DNA of 64,000 bases from Mycolicibacterium sp. HK-90 (GCF_030486405.1 NZ_CP129613.1:5084001-5148000), one strand, 5' to 3'. Numbered from the stretch's first letter, positions 1 through 8,439 are shown. Numbers and translations: made by a program. The notes: generated by a model from the letters alone, not told the origin.

Positions 1-87
1 GACGTCCTGCAGGGACGGATCGGTTAAAGCCAGCTCGACGAGACCCGCGATCGGGGTCTGGACATGGTTGTGCCCCGGTGCGGTCAT
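1..87 (-). CDS. mfd: Transcription-repair coupling factor Mfd, N-terminal fragment
   Basis: Only the first 29 codons lie in the window; the gene runs off the left edge. The peptide begins MTAPGHNHVQTPIAGLVELA, which matches from memory the start of mycobacterial Mfd (MTAPG...TPIAGLVELAL). Mfd is a large ATP-dependent translocase that removes RNA polymerase stalled at lesions and recruits UvrA. An alternative in-frame ATG lies four codons upstream, at 99. Finding mfd beside the TetR gene and glmU agrees with the M. tuberculosis order. The identification rests on a short peptide plus synteny. Confidence 0.8.
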   Translation of the reverse strand, partial: MTAPGHNHVQTPIAGLVELALTDPSLQDV

Positions 88-155
88 GATGCGGCCCATT
101 CTACGGGGCCGGGATTTCCGGTCCGCCCCGCTGCCGACGGGGCGATCATGGAGAA

Positions 156-716
156 ATGAGGCGTATCGCGGTGGCGCTCGTTGCGGTGCTGACGGCGGTG
201 CTTGCGGTGGTGTGGCTCACGACCCGAGAGGCCCCGCACGACGCGGTTCCGACGCACCTCGGGCCCGACGGCGTCCCCGACTTCTCCGCCTACCCCGCGG
301 TCGATCCGACGCAGTACATACTGCACAAGGGCCAGGGGTTTCCCGTGCAGGGATTCCGCACACCCGGCGGCTTCGTCTGCATGACCACCCAGCACCGGGC
401 GATGTACGCGCTGGACTGCCGCGGACCGTTCGTCGGCGCCCCCAACGACGCCAACCTGGCGCACCTGTTCAGCTACGGCACCACCAACGGCGCGATTCCG
501 ATGAGCTTCTCCCGGACGGACGAGCCACTCAGCCCGGTCGACGGTGTCAGCGAGGACGAGGCCCTGATGCTGCCGGCCGGTCAGCGCTTCGAGCTGGGCA
601 ACGTCACCTGCGTCCACACCGACGACATCCGGCTGGCCTGTCGAATGGCCGATCCCGTCAACGGCAACGGGTTCGTCGCCACCGCTACCGGGACGACGTC
701 GTTCGGCCGGTCCTGA
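156..716 (+). CDS. Exported or membrane-anchored hypothetical protein
   Basis: 186 residues. The N-terminus (MRR, then about 17 hydrophobic residues to WLTT) is a signal peptide or signal anchor, so the rest is probably outside the membrane. The mature part has four cysteines in the segments FVCMTT, LDCRG, VTCVH and LACRM, consistent with two disulfides in an extracytoplasmic fold. It faces away from mfd, and its ATG follows GGAG. I do not recognise the family. It lies just before the first toxin-like gene, but the 85-base gap and a different style of protein give no proof of shared function. Confidence 0.75.
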   Translation: MRRIAVALVAVLTAVLAVVWLTTREAPHDAVPTHLGPDGVPDFSAYPAVDPTQYILHKGQGFPVQGFRTPGGFVCMTTQHRAMYALDCRGPFVGAPNDANLAHLFSYGTTNGAIPMSFSRTDEPLSPVDGVSEDEALMLPAGQRFELGNVTCVHTDDIRLACRMADPVNGNGFVATATGTTSFGRS

Positions 717-801
717 TTTGGCGCACCGAGCCCCGTCCGGACGGTGCTAGTTTCCGAAAAGCAAATCTTCAGACGGGAGAAGTGATGGGCGGGGCGCGCC
801 G

Positions 802-2379
802 ATGACCGTCACGATCTCCACCGTCACCGCCAGCAACCCGGCCGCCTTGTCCGATTCCGCGACCCAATTGCGGGGCAAGGTCGAGCAGCTCGACATGCAG
901 ATCAGCCGGCAACGGCAGATCCTCACTGACCTTGGTGACGACTGGAAAGGCGCCGCGGCTGATGCGGCGATCGCCGGTGGCAACCGGAACCTCGAACGGT
1001 TGGAGGGTCTCCGGTCTCGACTGGAGAACATCCAGATCGCCCTGAAGTCCGGCGAAGCCAACCTCACACCGCTGCGCACCGAGATCCTCAACATCGCCAA
1101 GCAGGCGATGAGCCTCGGCGCCACCGTCAGCGATGACGGCACCGTCACCGCCTCGTCCTCCAGCAAGCTCATGACACCGACGCTGGCCGCCGCCTACACA
1201 TCCACGTTGAAAAGTCTTCTGCAGCAGTTCGGCTCGGTCGACGAAGCGCTTGCCAGCGCTGTCAGAATGAGCGCATCGGGAAACGGCGATCCGATTGCAG
1301 GCGATCTGGGCGACCTGCCGGCCTCGCCGCTCAAGCGCGACCTCGAATCCCTCAAGCCACCTGACGGCGCCACCGACACCGAGGTCAACCAATGGTGGGA
1401 CTCGTTGAGCGACGAGGAGCGAAACCGGCTGATCGTGGAGCGGCCAGAATGGGTTGGAAATCTCGACGGAGTGCCTGGCACCGCGCGCGACCTGGCCAAT
1501 CGCAACCGGCTGGGCACACTGCGCAACGATCCGAATCTGACTGCAGAAGAACGGGCCACGCTGACCGAGATCGACAAAGCGTTGTCCGAACCGGATCGTC
1601 AGCTACTGGTTGTGGACTTCGATGGCGAGCATCCCAAGGTGGCGCTGGCGATCGGCAACGTCGATACGGCTGATCACGTCAGCGTGTACGTGCCGGGCAC
1701 TGGTTCGATTACGTACGACAATCCGACAGACGGCAACGATCTGCCTGCTTACATCGAGCAGTCGACCTGGCTCAAGACCGAAACCGAGCGAGTGCTGAGG
1801 GACGCCAAGAAGGCAGACGAAACCGTCGCCACGGTCGCTTGGCTCGGCTACGAGCCCCCGTCGAACGTCGTCCAAGCCACCCGACCGCACTACGCCGACG
1901 ACAACGCACCCGCATTGGCATCATTCATCAATGGCATCGACAGCTCCCGCGACACCGACCCGCATTTGACTGTGCTGGGTCATTCGTACGGGTCGACACT
2001 CGCCAGCGAAGCACTTCAGCGAGGCACTGCCGCCGACGACGTCGTGTTTATGGGTTCGCCCGGCCTAGAAACCAACCCACAGCAGTACCGCATCGACACC
2101 ACACCGTCGGATCTCCACCTGTCCGAGGGACATGTCTATGTCGAGCACTCGAAGGGCGACTGGGTGGCCAACGCGAGAATCTTCGGGCAGACAATTCCTT
2201 CAGATCTGCCTGGGTTCACCGACCTGTCCACCAATGCCGAAATCACACCACTAGGTCCGCGAGACGAATCGACGGGTCATAGCAAGTACTCGTTCGCCGA
2301 CACGACTGCGCTCTACAACCAGGCGGTCGTGGTGGCAAATCTGGGTCAAGATGAGCACTACGTACAAGCGGAGGACTGA
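802..2379 (+). CDS. WxG-domain protein with C-terminal DUF1023-type alpha/beta hydrolase
   Basis: 525 residues. Residues 1-155 are a predicted helical bundle with a W48-K-G50 turn and no signal peptide, resembling WXG100/LXG type VII secretion substrates. Residues about 270-525 look like the DUF1023 alpha/beta hydrolase family: nucleophile elbow GHSYGS at 393-398 (Ser395), a candidate acid in GDWVA (Asp453) and His493 in GHSKY. The N-terminal domain is clearly homologous to that of the calpain-like protein at 5960, with W48 at the same position, the shared block LRTEILN..KQA and the following DGTVT. The downstream lipoprotein gene starts directly after the stop. An ATG at 802 is used. Secretion and toxin activity are inferred; a mycobacterial lipase or cutinase-like role is an alternative. 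Confidence 0.85.
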   Translation: MTVTISTVTASNPAALSDSATQLRGKVEQLDMQISRQRQILTDLGDDWKGAAADAAIAGGNRNLERLEGLRSRLENIQIALKSGEANLTPLRTEILNIAKQAMSLGATVSDDGTVTASSSSKLMTPTLAAAYTSTLKSLLQQFGSVDEALASAVRMSASGNGDPIAGDLGDLPASPLKRDLESLKPPDGATDTEVNQWWDSLSDEERNRLIVERPEWVGNLDGVPGTARDLANRNRLGTLRNDPNLTAEERATLTEIDKALSEPDRQLLVVDFDGEHPKVALAIGNVDTADHVSVYVPGTGSITYDNPTDGNDLPAYIEQSTWLKTETERVLRDAKKADETVATVAWLGYEPPSNVVQATRPHYADDNAPALASFINGIDSSRDTDPHLTVLGHSYGSTLASEALQRGTAADDVVFMGSPGLETNPQQYRIDTTPSDLHLSEGHVYVEHSKGDWVANARIFGQTIPSDLPGFTDLSTNAEITPLGPRDESTGHSKYSFADTTALYNQAVVVANLGQDEHYVQAED

Positions 2380-2955
2380 ATGGGAAGAATCATCATTGCT
2401 GTCACTCTGACCATAGTGCTCGCTGGATGCGGCCATATATTCGACACCATGCCCCCGGTCAAAGGTGAAGGCGACTACGGCTATGGAGTGCCGGAAGAAC
2501 TCGAACCACTGCTGGCCCGCCGAGACGCCGAAGAAGTACTCGCCGACCGCGACCGGATGACCACAGAGGTCACCACCGAACTATCTCGAATCGTGCCCGG
2601 AGGAAATTGGCTGCGTGATAGCGAAGGGACCAGAACGCCCTGCGGCGAGTTCGGCTCCACCGACGGCAAAATTGACTTCGGTCCGCATTACTTTTCACAG
2701 ATCCCGGTTCCGGCATCGCTGTGGCCCAGCGCCTCGCAAGCCGTCGTCGACATCGCCGCCAAGTACGGCTACACCGACGTGACGAGCCGGACCGAGAACG
2801 CCACTGACGAAGTGCACAAGAACCTCACCATCCGGGACGCAGACGGCGGTCGGCTCGCGTTCGGTTCCCTGGAGGCCTCAACCCTCCAAGTCACCACCGG
2901 CTGCTACCTCACCGCGGAAGAGAAGCGGCAAGCCCGCGAGGCCGCGCCGAAGTGA
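2380..2955 (+). CDS. LppA-like lipoprotein, first tandem copy
   Basis: 191 residues with a lipoprotein signal ending LAGC (Cys17), so it should be acylated and held outside the membrane. The mature part is acidic, with the block GEGDYGYGVPEELEP and a C-terminal TTGCYLT segment. These recall the mycobacterial LppA/LppV lipoproteins, but this is a remembered resemblance. The ATG directly follows the TGA of the hydrolase gene, so the two are almost certainly co-translated. A near-identical copy follows four bases later. By analogy with polymorphic toxin loci it could be a surface immunity protein for the upstream hydrolase; this is inference only. Confidence 0.85.
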   Translation: MGRIIIAVTLTIVLAGCGHIFDTMPPVKGEGDYGYGVPEELEPLLARRDAEEVLADRDRMTTEVTTELSRIVPGGNWLRDSEGTRTPCGEFGSTDGKIDFGPHYFSQIPVPASLWPSASQAVVDIAAKYGYTDVTSRTENATDEVHKNLTIRDADGGRLAFGSLEASTLQVTTGCYLTAEEKRQAREAAPK

Positions 2956-2959
2956 CAGC

Positions 2960-3535
2960 GTGGTTCGAATCGCAGCAGTCCTGATCGCCATGCTCACGCT
3001 CCCCGGGTGCGGCCACATGTTTGACACCATGGCCCCGGTCAAAGGTGAAGGCGACTACGGCTATGGAGTGCCAGAAGAACTCGAACCACTGCTGGCCCGC
3101 CGCGATGCCGAAGAAGTCCTCGCCGACCGCGACCGCATGATCGCAGAGAGCTCCACGGAGCTCACTCGAATCGTGCCGGGGTCGCAATGGCAGCCGCATC
3201 GCAGCGAGGATTCGGTGCACTGTGGCGACTTCGGATCCACAAACGGGCAGCGCTACTTCAGCCGGCATTACACCTCGGATGTTCCTGTGCATGCTGCGCT
3301 CTGGAATCAAGCCTCCCAGGCGGTCATCGACATCGCCGCCCGGTATGGCTACACGGACGTCACCAGTCGTACCGAAAACGCAACCAACGACCAAGCAACA
3401 GACATGACCATCAGAGACGCCGATGGTGGACGTGTCGCATTCGGCTCCATGGCCGCCGCATCGTTCCAAGTCACCACCGGCTGCTATCTCACCGCGGAAG
3501 AGAAGCGGCAAGCCCGCGAGGCCGCGCCAAAGTAG
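2960..3535 (+). CDS. LppA-like lipoprotein, second tandem copy
   Basis: 191 residues, the same length as its neighbour, with lipobox LPGC (Cys17). Residues about 26-60 and the last 20 residues are almost identical between the two copies, while the middle (residues about 62-110) has diverged. The start is a GTG four bases after the previous stop. The sharing is visible at DNA level too (the AAAGGTGAAGGCGACTACGG block occurs in both), which points to recent tandem duplication or gene conversion of the ends. Function is unknown. It would be made with the upstream hydrolase and first lipoprotein. Confidence 0.83.
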   Translation: MVRIAAVLIAMLTLPGCGHMFDTMAPVKGEGDYGYGVPEELEPLLARRDAEEVLADRDRMIAESSTELTRIVPGSQWQPHRSEDSVHCGDFGSTNGQRYFSRHYTSDVPVHAALWNQASQAVIDIAARYGYTDVTSRTENATNDQATDMTIRDADGGRVAFGSMAAASFQVTTGCYLTAEEKRQAREAAPK

Positions 3536-3620
3536 CGGGCACCGTCAAGATCGCATCCGAGGGCGTCAAGGGACCGTCAAACCCGGTGACTAAGCCCCGG
3601 CCGGGGCGGACGGTGAAGGT

Positions 3621-4961
3621 ATGACCCTGCTGGACATCCTGCCGTCACTGCGCGCCACCACCCGACCGCGACTCGATCCGGCCATCTGGCCGCTGACCAC
3701 CGGGGTCGACGAACAGGGCCGGATCACCGTCGGACGGATGGCGCTGACCGACATCGCCGACGAGTACCGCACCCCGGCCTACGTGCTGGACGAGACCGAC
3801 TTCCGGACCCGGGCCCGGCGCTACCGGGCCGCCCTCGGCCAAGCCGAGGTGGTGTACGCCGGCAAGTCGCTGTTGACGACGGCGGTAGCCCGATGGGCGG
3901 CCGAAGAGGGGCTCGGGGTGGACGTCTGCTCGGCGGCCGAGCTGGCGACGGCATTGGCCGGCGGGGTCGACCCCAAGCGAATCGTGCTGCACGGCAACGC
4001 CAAGTCATGTGACGAGTTGCGCGATGCGATCGACGTCGGGGTGGGCCGGATCGTGATCGACTCTCCGATGGAGATCATCTATCTGGCCGGCCTGGCCCGC
4101 CGGCCGCAGCCGGTGCTGATCCGTGTCACCCCCGACATCGACATCCACGGGCACCGCGCCGTCACCACCGGAGTGACGGACCAGAAGTTCGGCTTCGCGC
4201 TCGCCGACCGGCGGGCGGCCCGGGCCGCCGCCCGAATCCTGGCCACCCCCAACCTCGATCTGGTCGGCCTGCACTGCCATATCGGTTCGCAGATCACCGA
4301 TCCCGCGCCCTACGGTGAGGCGGTACGGCGGCTGATCGGCGCGATGGCCGACATCCGGGCCGAACACGGCCTGGTACTGACCGAGCTCAACATCGGTGGT
4401 GGCCATGGCATTCCACACGTCCGTGGCGACGCGACCCTCGACACCGGCGAGCTGGCCACCGTCGTCGACGATGCCCTGACAGCCGCCTGCGCCGCCGAAC
4501 GATTCCCGCGGCCGCGTCTGGTCGTCGAGCCCGGGCGCGCCATCAGCGCCCGGGCGGGGGTCACGCTGTACCGGGTGTGCGGGGTGAAGTCGCAGCCCGG
4601 CGGGCGGACCTTCGTGGCGGTGGACGGCGGCATGAGCGACAACCCGAGGGTCGCCCTCTACGGCGCGAAATACACTGTGGCCCTGGCTAATCGGCATTCG
4701 CTCGGGCCGACCATGGTGACGACGGTGGTGGGTCGGCACTGCGAGTCCGGCGACGAGATCGTGCGTGACGTCGAACTGCCCGCCGACATCCATGCCGGCG
4801 ACCTGCTGGCCGTGGCCTGCACCGGCGCCTATCAGCACAGCATGGCCTCGACCTACAACATGGTCGGCCGACCCCCGCTGATCGCGGTGCGCGACGGTGC
4901 CGCGCGGGTGCTGGTGCGCCGAGAGACGACGGCCGACCTGCTCTCGCGAGATCTGGGCTGA
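3621..4961 (+). CDS. Diaminopimelate decarboxylase-like PLP enzyme (LysA paralogue)
   Basis: 446 residues with the fold-type III PLP decarboxylase signature: VVYAGKS (candidate Schiff-base Lys), HCHIGSQI, NIGGGHG, EPGRA, GRHCESGD and GAYQHSMASTYN, the last two being the usual substrate-binding and dimer-interface motifs. It would decarboxylate meso-diaminopimelate or a related amino acid in the cytosol. Mycobacteria normally have lysA next to thrA/argS, so this is probably a paralogue and its substrate is not certain. The DDxD-type catalytic region reads YAGK instead of the commoner YAVKA. It sits alone between the two toxin-like modules on the same strand. Confidence 0.85.
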   Translation: MTLLDILPSLRATTRPRLDPAIWPLTTGVDEQGRITVGRMALTDIADEYRTPAYVLDETDFRTRARRYRAALGQAEVVYAGKSLLTTAVARWAAEEGLGVDVCSAAELATALAGGVDPKRIVLHGNAKSCDELRDAIDVGVGRIVIDSPMEIIYLAGLARRPQPVLIRVTPDIDIHGHRAVTTGVTDQKFGFALADRRAARAAARILATPNLDLVGLHCHIGSQITDPAPYGEAVRRLIGAMADIRAEHGLVLTELNIGGGHGIPHVRGDATLDTGELATVVDDALTAACAAERFPRPRLVVEPGRAISARAGVTLYRVCGVKSQPGGRTFVAVDGGMSDNPRVALYGAKYTVALANRHSLGPTMVTTVVGRHCESGDEIVRDVELPADIHAGDLLAVACTGAYQHSMASTYNMVGRPPLIAVRDGAARVLVRRETTADLLSRDLG

Positions 4962-4967
4962 GCGCCG

Positions 4968-5291
4968 TCACCCGTCCCGCTCAGCGGCGTCCTTGATCCT
5001 GGCCAGTCGGCGTTCCCATCCAGCCGCGATCCCGTCGAGCCGCCGCGCCACCTCGCTGAGCCGGGCCCCCACCGCCTCGTATCTGATCTCACGCCCCACC
5101 CGGGTGGCTGCCACCAGGCCGACATCGGTGAGCACTTTCAGGTGCTTGGCGATGGCCTGGCGGCTGATCGGGAGTTCGTCGGCCAGTGCCGACGCGGACG
5201 CCGGCCGATGCCCGAGTGCGACGAGCACCTGCCACCGGCTGTCGTCGGCGAGCGCCGCGAAAACCTGCACCGGCGAGGCACTCTCATGCAT
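4968..5291 (-). CDS. ArsR-type winged-helix repressor
   Basis: 107 residues. The winged helix runs through FAALADDSRWQVLVAL, then SASALADELPISRQAIAKHL as the recognition region and VGREIRYEA in the wing. No metal-binding CxC motif is visible, so this belongs to the metal-independent ArsR proteins that accompany SRPBCC/AHSA1 genes. The start (ATG at 5291) lies inside the end of the upstream SRPBCC gene, an 8-base overlap, so the two are one operon. Two TGCAAC-N6-GTTGCA repeats upstream of the operon are its likely autoregulatory operators. Confidence 0.88.
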   Translation of the reverse strand: MHESASPVQVFAALADDSRWQVLVALGHRPASASALADELPISRQAIAKHLKVLTDVGLVAATRVGREIRYEAVGARLSEVARRLDGIAAGWERRLARIKDAAERDG

Positions 5292-5733
5292 CGGCGGCGG
5301 CTCCCACCAGATATTTCTGGGCGAGGCCGAGCTCGAGGGGCCAGCCGCCGCTGTGGTCGTCGAACCGGGAGCGGCGATCGGCCTCGGGCTCGTCCAGCGA
5401 GGCGAACCCACTCTCGACGACGCGCAGCACAACTCCGGACGGCGCTGGAGTGATCCAGAATTCGACGAGGGTGGACGAGCTCTCGAGGTCGTCGGCGTCG
5501 ATGTGCCACCGGAAGGCCGCATAGCGCGGCTCATCGAGTGTCACGGTGCGCAAGGCGAACTTTCCGTGTGTCGGATCGGTGACGATGGCGACGTCGCCGT
5601 CACGATCGATGCGATGCTCGGTGATCCGCTCTTCGTTGATGTACCAACCGGGTTCGCTCACCAGGTCCCAGACGCGTTGCGCCGGTGCGTCGATGGCGAT
5701 CTCGCGCTCGATGCGGTCGTAGTCGGTGGTCAT
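5284..5733 (-). CDS. SRPBCC/AHSA1-family protein
   Basis: 149 residues with the START-like pattern: IEREIAIDAPAQRVWDLVSEPGWY at the N-terminus, then G-KFALRTVTLDEPRYAAFRW, VEFWITPAPSGVVLRVVESGF, and a final helix ending EKYLV-like (LAQKYLVGA). This fold binds hydrophobic ligands or acts in Hsp90-activator-like proteins; the ligand here is unknown. ATG at 5733 is chosen because the upstream extension would run through the operator region. It is the first gene of the pair with the ArsR repressor; order SRPBCC then ArsR is the reverse of the commonest arrangement. Confidence 0.85.
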   Translation of the reverse strand: MTTDYDRIEREIAIDAPAQRVWDLVSEPGWYINEERITEHRIDRDGDVAIVTDPTHGKFALRTVTLDEPRYAAFRWHIDADDLESSSTLVEFWITPAPSGVVLRVVESGFASLDEPEADRRSRFDDHSGGWPLELGLAQKYLVGAAADA

Positions 5734-5773
5734 GTCTGGGTTTCCTCTCCGCCTGATGCCCTGCCTGGGTTGC

Positions 5774-5825
5774 TGCAACTCCAGGGTTGCACATGAGGCC
5801 ATAGTACTGCAACCCCAAAGTTGCA
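5774..5825. promoter_or_regulatory. Paired inverted-repeat operators for the ArsR/SRPBCC operon
   Basis: Two perfect dyads, TGCAAC-N6-GTTGCA, at 5774-5791 and 5808-5825, 34 bp centre to centre (about three helical turns). They lie 41 to 92 bases upstream of the SRPBCC start. Between them, on the minus strand, TACTAT (5801-5806) could be a -10 box. The geometry fits an ArsR dimer binding each site. Confidence 0.75.
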
Positions 5826-5959
5826 GGTTGTTTCAGTGCACGAGCGCCGACCGCCGACCTGCTATCGCGGAAGCTGGGCTGAACTCTGGTGCAGCACAGC
5901 TAACAACATCGGTGCTAGCGTTTATCCCTCGTCGAGGGGTCGCACGGGGGGTTGACGCG

Positions 5960-7234
5960 ATGGCGGTCACGATATCTGTGGTAGTCGACACCAATCCAAC
6001 TCTCTTGAACGACGCTGCGGCGCAACTAAAGACACAAATGACGCGTCTCGACGCGGAGATCGCCGCGCAACAAGCCGCACTGGACCGCCTTGGCGAGAAA
6101 TGGAAAGGCACAGCCTCCGACGCGGCGCAGGCACACGCCAAGGCGATGCTCACCCGCCAGATCAGCCTGAAGAATCAGCTTGCCAAGACACAGGCCGCTC
6201 TGAGCTCGGCGGGGACGAACCTGACTGCTCTGCGAACCGAGATTCTAAATATGGTGAAGCAGGCGATCTCGGTCGGCGGCCTGGTCGCAGGAGATGGCAC
6301 CGTTACTCCCTCGCCCTTCAGCAGCCTCCTCACTCCGCAGGTCGCCAAGAAATACACCGACATCCTGCACGGCCTTTTGACTCAGTTCGATCGAATAGAT
6401 CAGGCCACTGCCGCCGAAATACAGGCCAATAGCGGCGAAGCCGGTACGGGAGCAGCATCGCAAGCGGGAATCGGAGGCGAGGATTCGCCGTACAAGTGGA
6501 CCGACAAGGACCTCTACCGAGGCAACCCCTCATCGGCCGACATCGGTCAAAACGCACTGGGCGACTGCTATCTGGTCGCCGCCATGGGGGCGCTCGCCGA
6601 CGCAGACCCCGAACGCATCAAGAACAAGATCAGCTTCAACCCGGAGACCGGCGAGTTCGACGTCACTTTGTGGGACGGCAACGAATGGCGGCATGTACCG
6701 GTAACCCAGGCCGACATCGACGCGAATATGGCCGCCCAAGGCGGCAGCGGTCTGGACACGGATGACCCAACACAGATCAACCACCAAGGTGCGTTGTGGC
6801 CGGCCGTGATCGAGAGCGCCTACGGCAAGCTCAAGGCACCCGGTCAGAATCTCCTACCCGGCATCGGACAGGGCGGACAGACCAGTGCGGCGATGGAAGC
6901 GCTGACCGGAAATCGCGGCACTTCGATAGATCCCTCACACGAGTGGTACCGGACCCTCAACATCGATCAACAGATCTCACAGGCACTACAGACCCACCAG
7001 CCGGTCGTGTTATCCACGCCAGGCAATCCGGGCGGCACCGGCCTGGTGGGCAACCACGCCTACACCGTGATCGGCATAACTGGCACCGGAAGCGAAGCAC
7101 AGGTGACCGTCCGCAACCCGTGGGACGTCGACGATAAGGTCAAGACCGTTCGGCTGGGTGATCTCGTGGGATCGGGGTGGTCAGGCGCCACCGGCGACGG
7201 ACCCGTTGGCAACGTCAACATCGGGCAGCTATAG
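5960..7234 (+). CDS. WxG-domain protein with C-terminal calpain-type cysteine protease
   Basis: 424 residues from ATG 5960; a longer in-frame start at 5726 would read through the ArsR operators and is rejected. Residues 1-155 match the helical WxG domain of the protein at 802 (W48-K-G50, LTALRTEILN, DGTVTPS). Residues about 175-424 carry a complete papain-fold triad of the calpain (C2) type: Cys203 in NALGDCYLVA, His366 in GNHAYTV and Asn386 in RNPWD. There is no signal peptide, as expected for a type VII substrate. No EF-hands or calcium domains are seen. The next gene, 15 bases downstream, encodes a membrane-anchored protein. A secreted protease toxin is the favoured reading; a processing protease is the alternative. 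Confidence 0.86.
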   Translation: MAVTISVVVDTNPTLLNDAAAQLKTQMTRLDAEIAAQQAALDRLGEKWKGTASDAAQAHAKAMLTRQISLKNQLAKTQAALSSAGTNLTALRTEILNMVKQAISVGGLVAGDGTVTPSPFSSLLTPQVAKKYTDILHGLLTQFDRIDQATAAEIQANSGEAGTGAASQAGIGGEDSPYKWTDKDLYRGNPSSADIGQNALGDCYLVAAMGALADADPERIKNKISFNPETGEFDVTLWDGNEWRHVPVTQADIDANMAAQGGSGLDTDDPTQINHQGALWPAVIESAYGKLKAPGQNLLPGIGQGGQTSAAMEALTGNRGTSIDPSHEWYRTLNIDQQISQALQTHQPVVLSTPGNPGGTGLVGNHAYTVIGITGTGSEAQVTVRNPWDVDDKVKTVRLGDLVGSGWSGATGDGPVGNVNIGQL

Positions 7235-7249
7235 GCAAGGGGGGCGGCG

Positions 7250-7756
7250 TTGTCAGCTAAGTGGGTTCTCATCGCGATCGTCAGCGTCCTCGTTGCGGTG
7301 CTGGTTGCCGTGGTCTACGCCCAATATCGCCCGTCGCAACAGAACCTTCTTGACACCATTGACCAAGCCCCTTCGTGGCAGGGCGCACCGAAATTCGTTT
7401 CCCTGAGCACCGAGTCGGAGGCGGACGAGAAGCGATTCACCGAACGGCTCCGAGCGGCGGCGGCCGATGTCCTACCCGACGCCACTATCACCGAGGAGCG
7501 GCTGTTCGTCGACAACGGACGGGTGTGGGATGCGGTCCGCAAGTCGGGAGATGTGTATTTCGACCGATTCGGGTATCGCCAAACCGCAGACAGCAGCACC
7601 ACTTCGGGCGAATGGACCGTCAACTACATCACGTGGCGGCCCGGCAACGGTTTACGCCGGTCCTTCGACAAGCGCATCGCGCTGGTACTTGAGATGCCGA
7701 TCCCTCGCGACCGCGGCAAGCTCGCCGGGTTTTTCGTCATGCGGCCGAAGGACTGA
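7250..7756 (+). CDS. Membrane-anchored protein downstream of the calpain-like gene
   Basis: 168 residues from TTG 7250, preceded by AAGGGGGG. A single N-terminal transmembrane segment (residues about 5-23) is followed by an extracytoplasmic domain with no cysteines. There is no lipobox. I do not recognise the family. Its place right after a putative protease toxin, like the lipoproteins after the hydrolase at 802, suggests an immunity or anchoring role, but this is positional inference only. Confidence 0.78.
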   Translation: MSAKWVLIAIVSVLVAVLVAVVYAQYRPSQQNLLDTIDQAPSWQGAPKFVSLSTESEADEKRFTERLRAAAADVLPDATITEERLFVDNGRVWDAVRKSGDVYFDRFGYRQTADSSTTSGEWTVNYITWRPGNGLRRSFDKRIALVLEMPIPRDRGKLAGFFVMRPKD

Positions 7757-7760
7757 GGCC

Positions 7761-8396
7761 CTACTCCTCGTGCAGGATCGGGTCGGACTCCAAATGAGTC
7801 AGCCCGTTCCAGGCCAGGTTGACCACGTGCGCGGCCACCACCTCTTTCTTGGGCTCGCGGACATCGAGCCACCACTGCGCGGTCATCGACACCGAACCGA
7901 CCAGGGCCTGCGCGTAGAGCGGGGCCAGATCCGGGTCCAGGCCGCGCCGGGAGAAGTCGCCGGCCAGGATCGAGGACACCTGGTTGACCGCATCGTTGAG
8001 CAGCGTGGCGTAGGTGCCGGAGGTGATGGCCGCCGGTGAGTCGCGGATCAGGATCCGGAAGCCGTCGGTGTGTTCCTCGACGTAGGTCAGCAGCGCCAGC
8101 GCGACGCGTTCGACCCGCACCCGCGACCGGTTGTTGGTCAGCGACGAGGTGATCCCGTCCAGCAGGGCCGACATCTCGCGGTCGACCACGACGGCGTACA
8201 GGCCCTCTTTGCCGCCGAAATGCTCGTAGACCACGGGCTTGGACACGTTGGCACGCTGGGCGATCTCCTCGATGGAGGTGCCCTCATAGCCCCGTTCGGC
8301 GAACAGCGACTTGGCGATCTCGATGAGCTGTTGTCGCCGTTCGGTGCCGGTCATCCGGGCGCGAGGGGCCCGGACTTCCTTCTCGGGTGCTGCCAC
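7761..8396 (-). CDS. TetR-family regulator (Rv1019-like)
   Basis: 211 residues. The helix-turn-helix is TSIEEIAQRANVSKPVVYEHFGGKEGLYAVV (residues about 40-70), and the rest is an alpha-helical ligand-binding domain. The position between mfd and glmU corresponds to Rv1019 of M. tuberculosis. It converges with the preceding module (stop codons 4 bases apart). The ligand and targets are unknown. Confidence 0.88.
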   Translation of the reverse strand: MAAPEKEVRAPRARMTGTERRQQLIEIAKSLFAERGYEGTSIEEIAQRANVSKPVVYEHFGGKEGLYAVVVDREMSALLDGITSSLTNNRSRVRVERVALALLTYVEEHTDGFRILIRDSPAAITSGTYATLLNDAVNQVSSILAGDFSRRGLDPDLAPLYAQALVGSVSMTAQWWLDVREPKKEVVAAHVVNLAWNGLTHLESDPILHEE

Positions 8397-8439
8397 GCAT
8401 ATCAGGCTAGACCGTTCGACTAGAGTCTCTCCCGGACAT

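Noticed and set aside
5726..5959. In-frame N-terminal extension of the calpain-like protein
   Set aside because: It crosses the ArsR operators and would spoil the alignment of the WxG domain with its paralogue; ATG 5960 fits.
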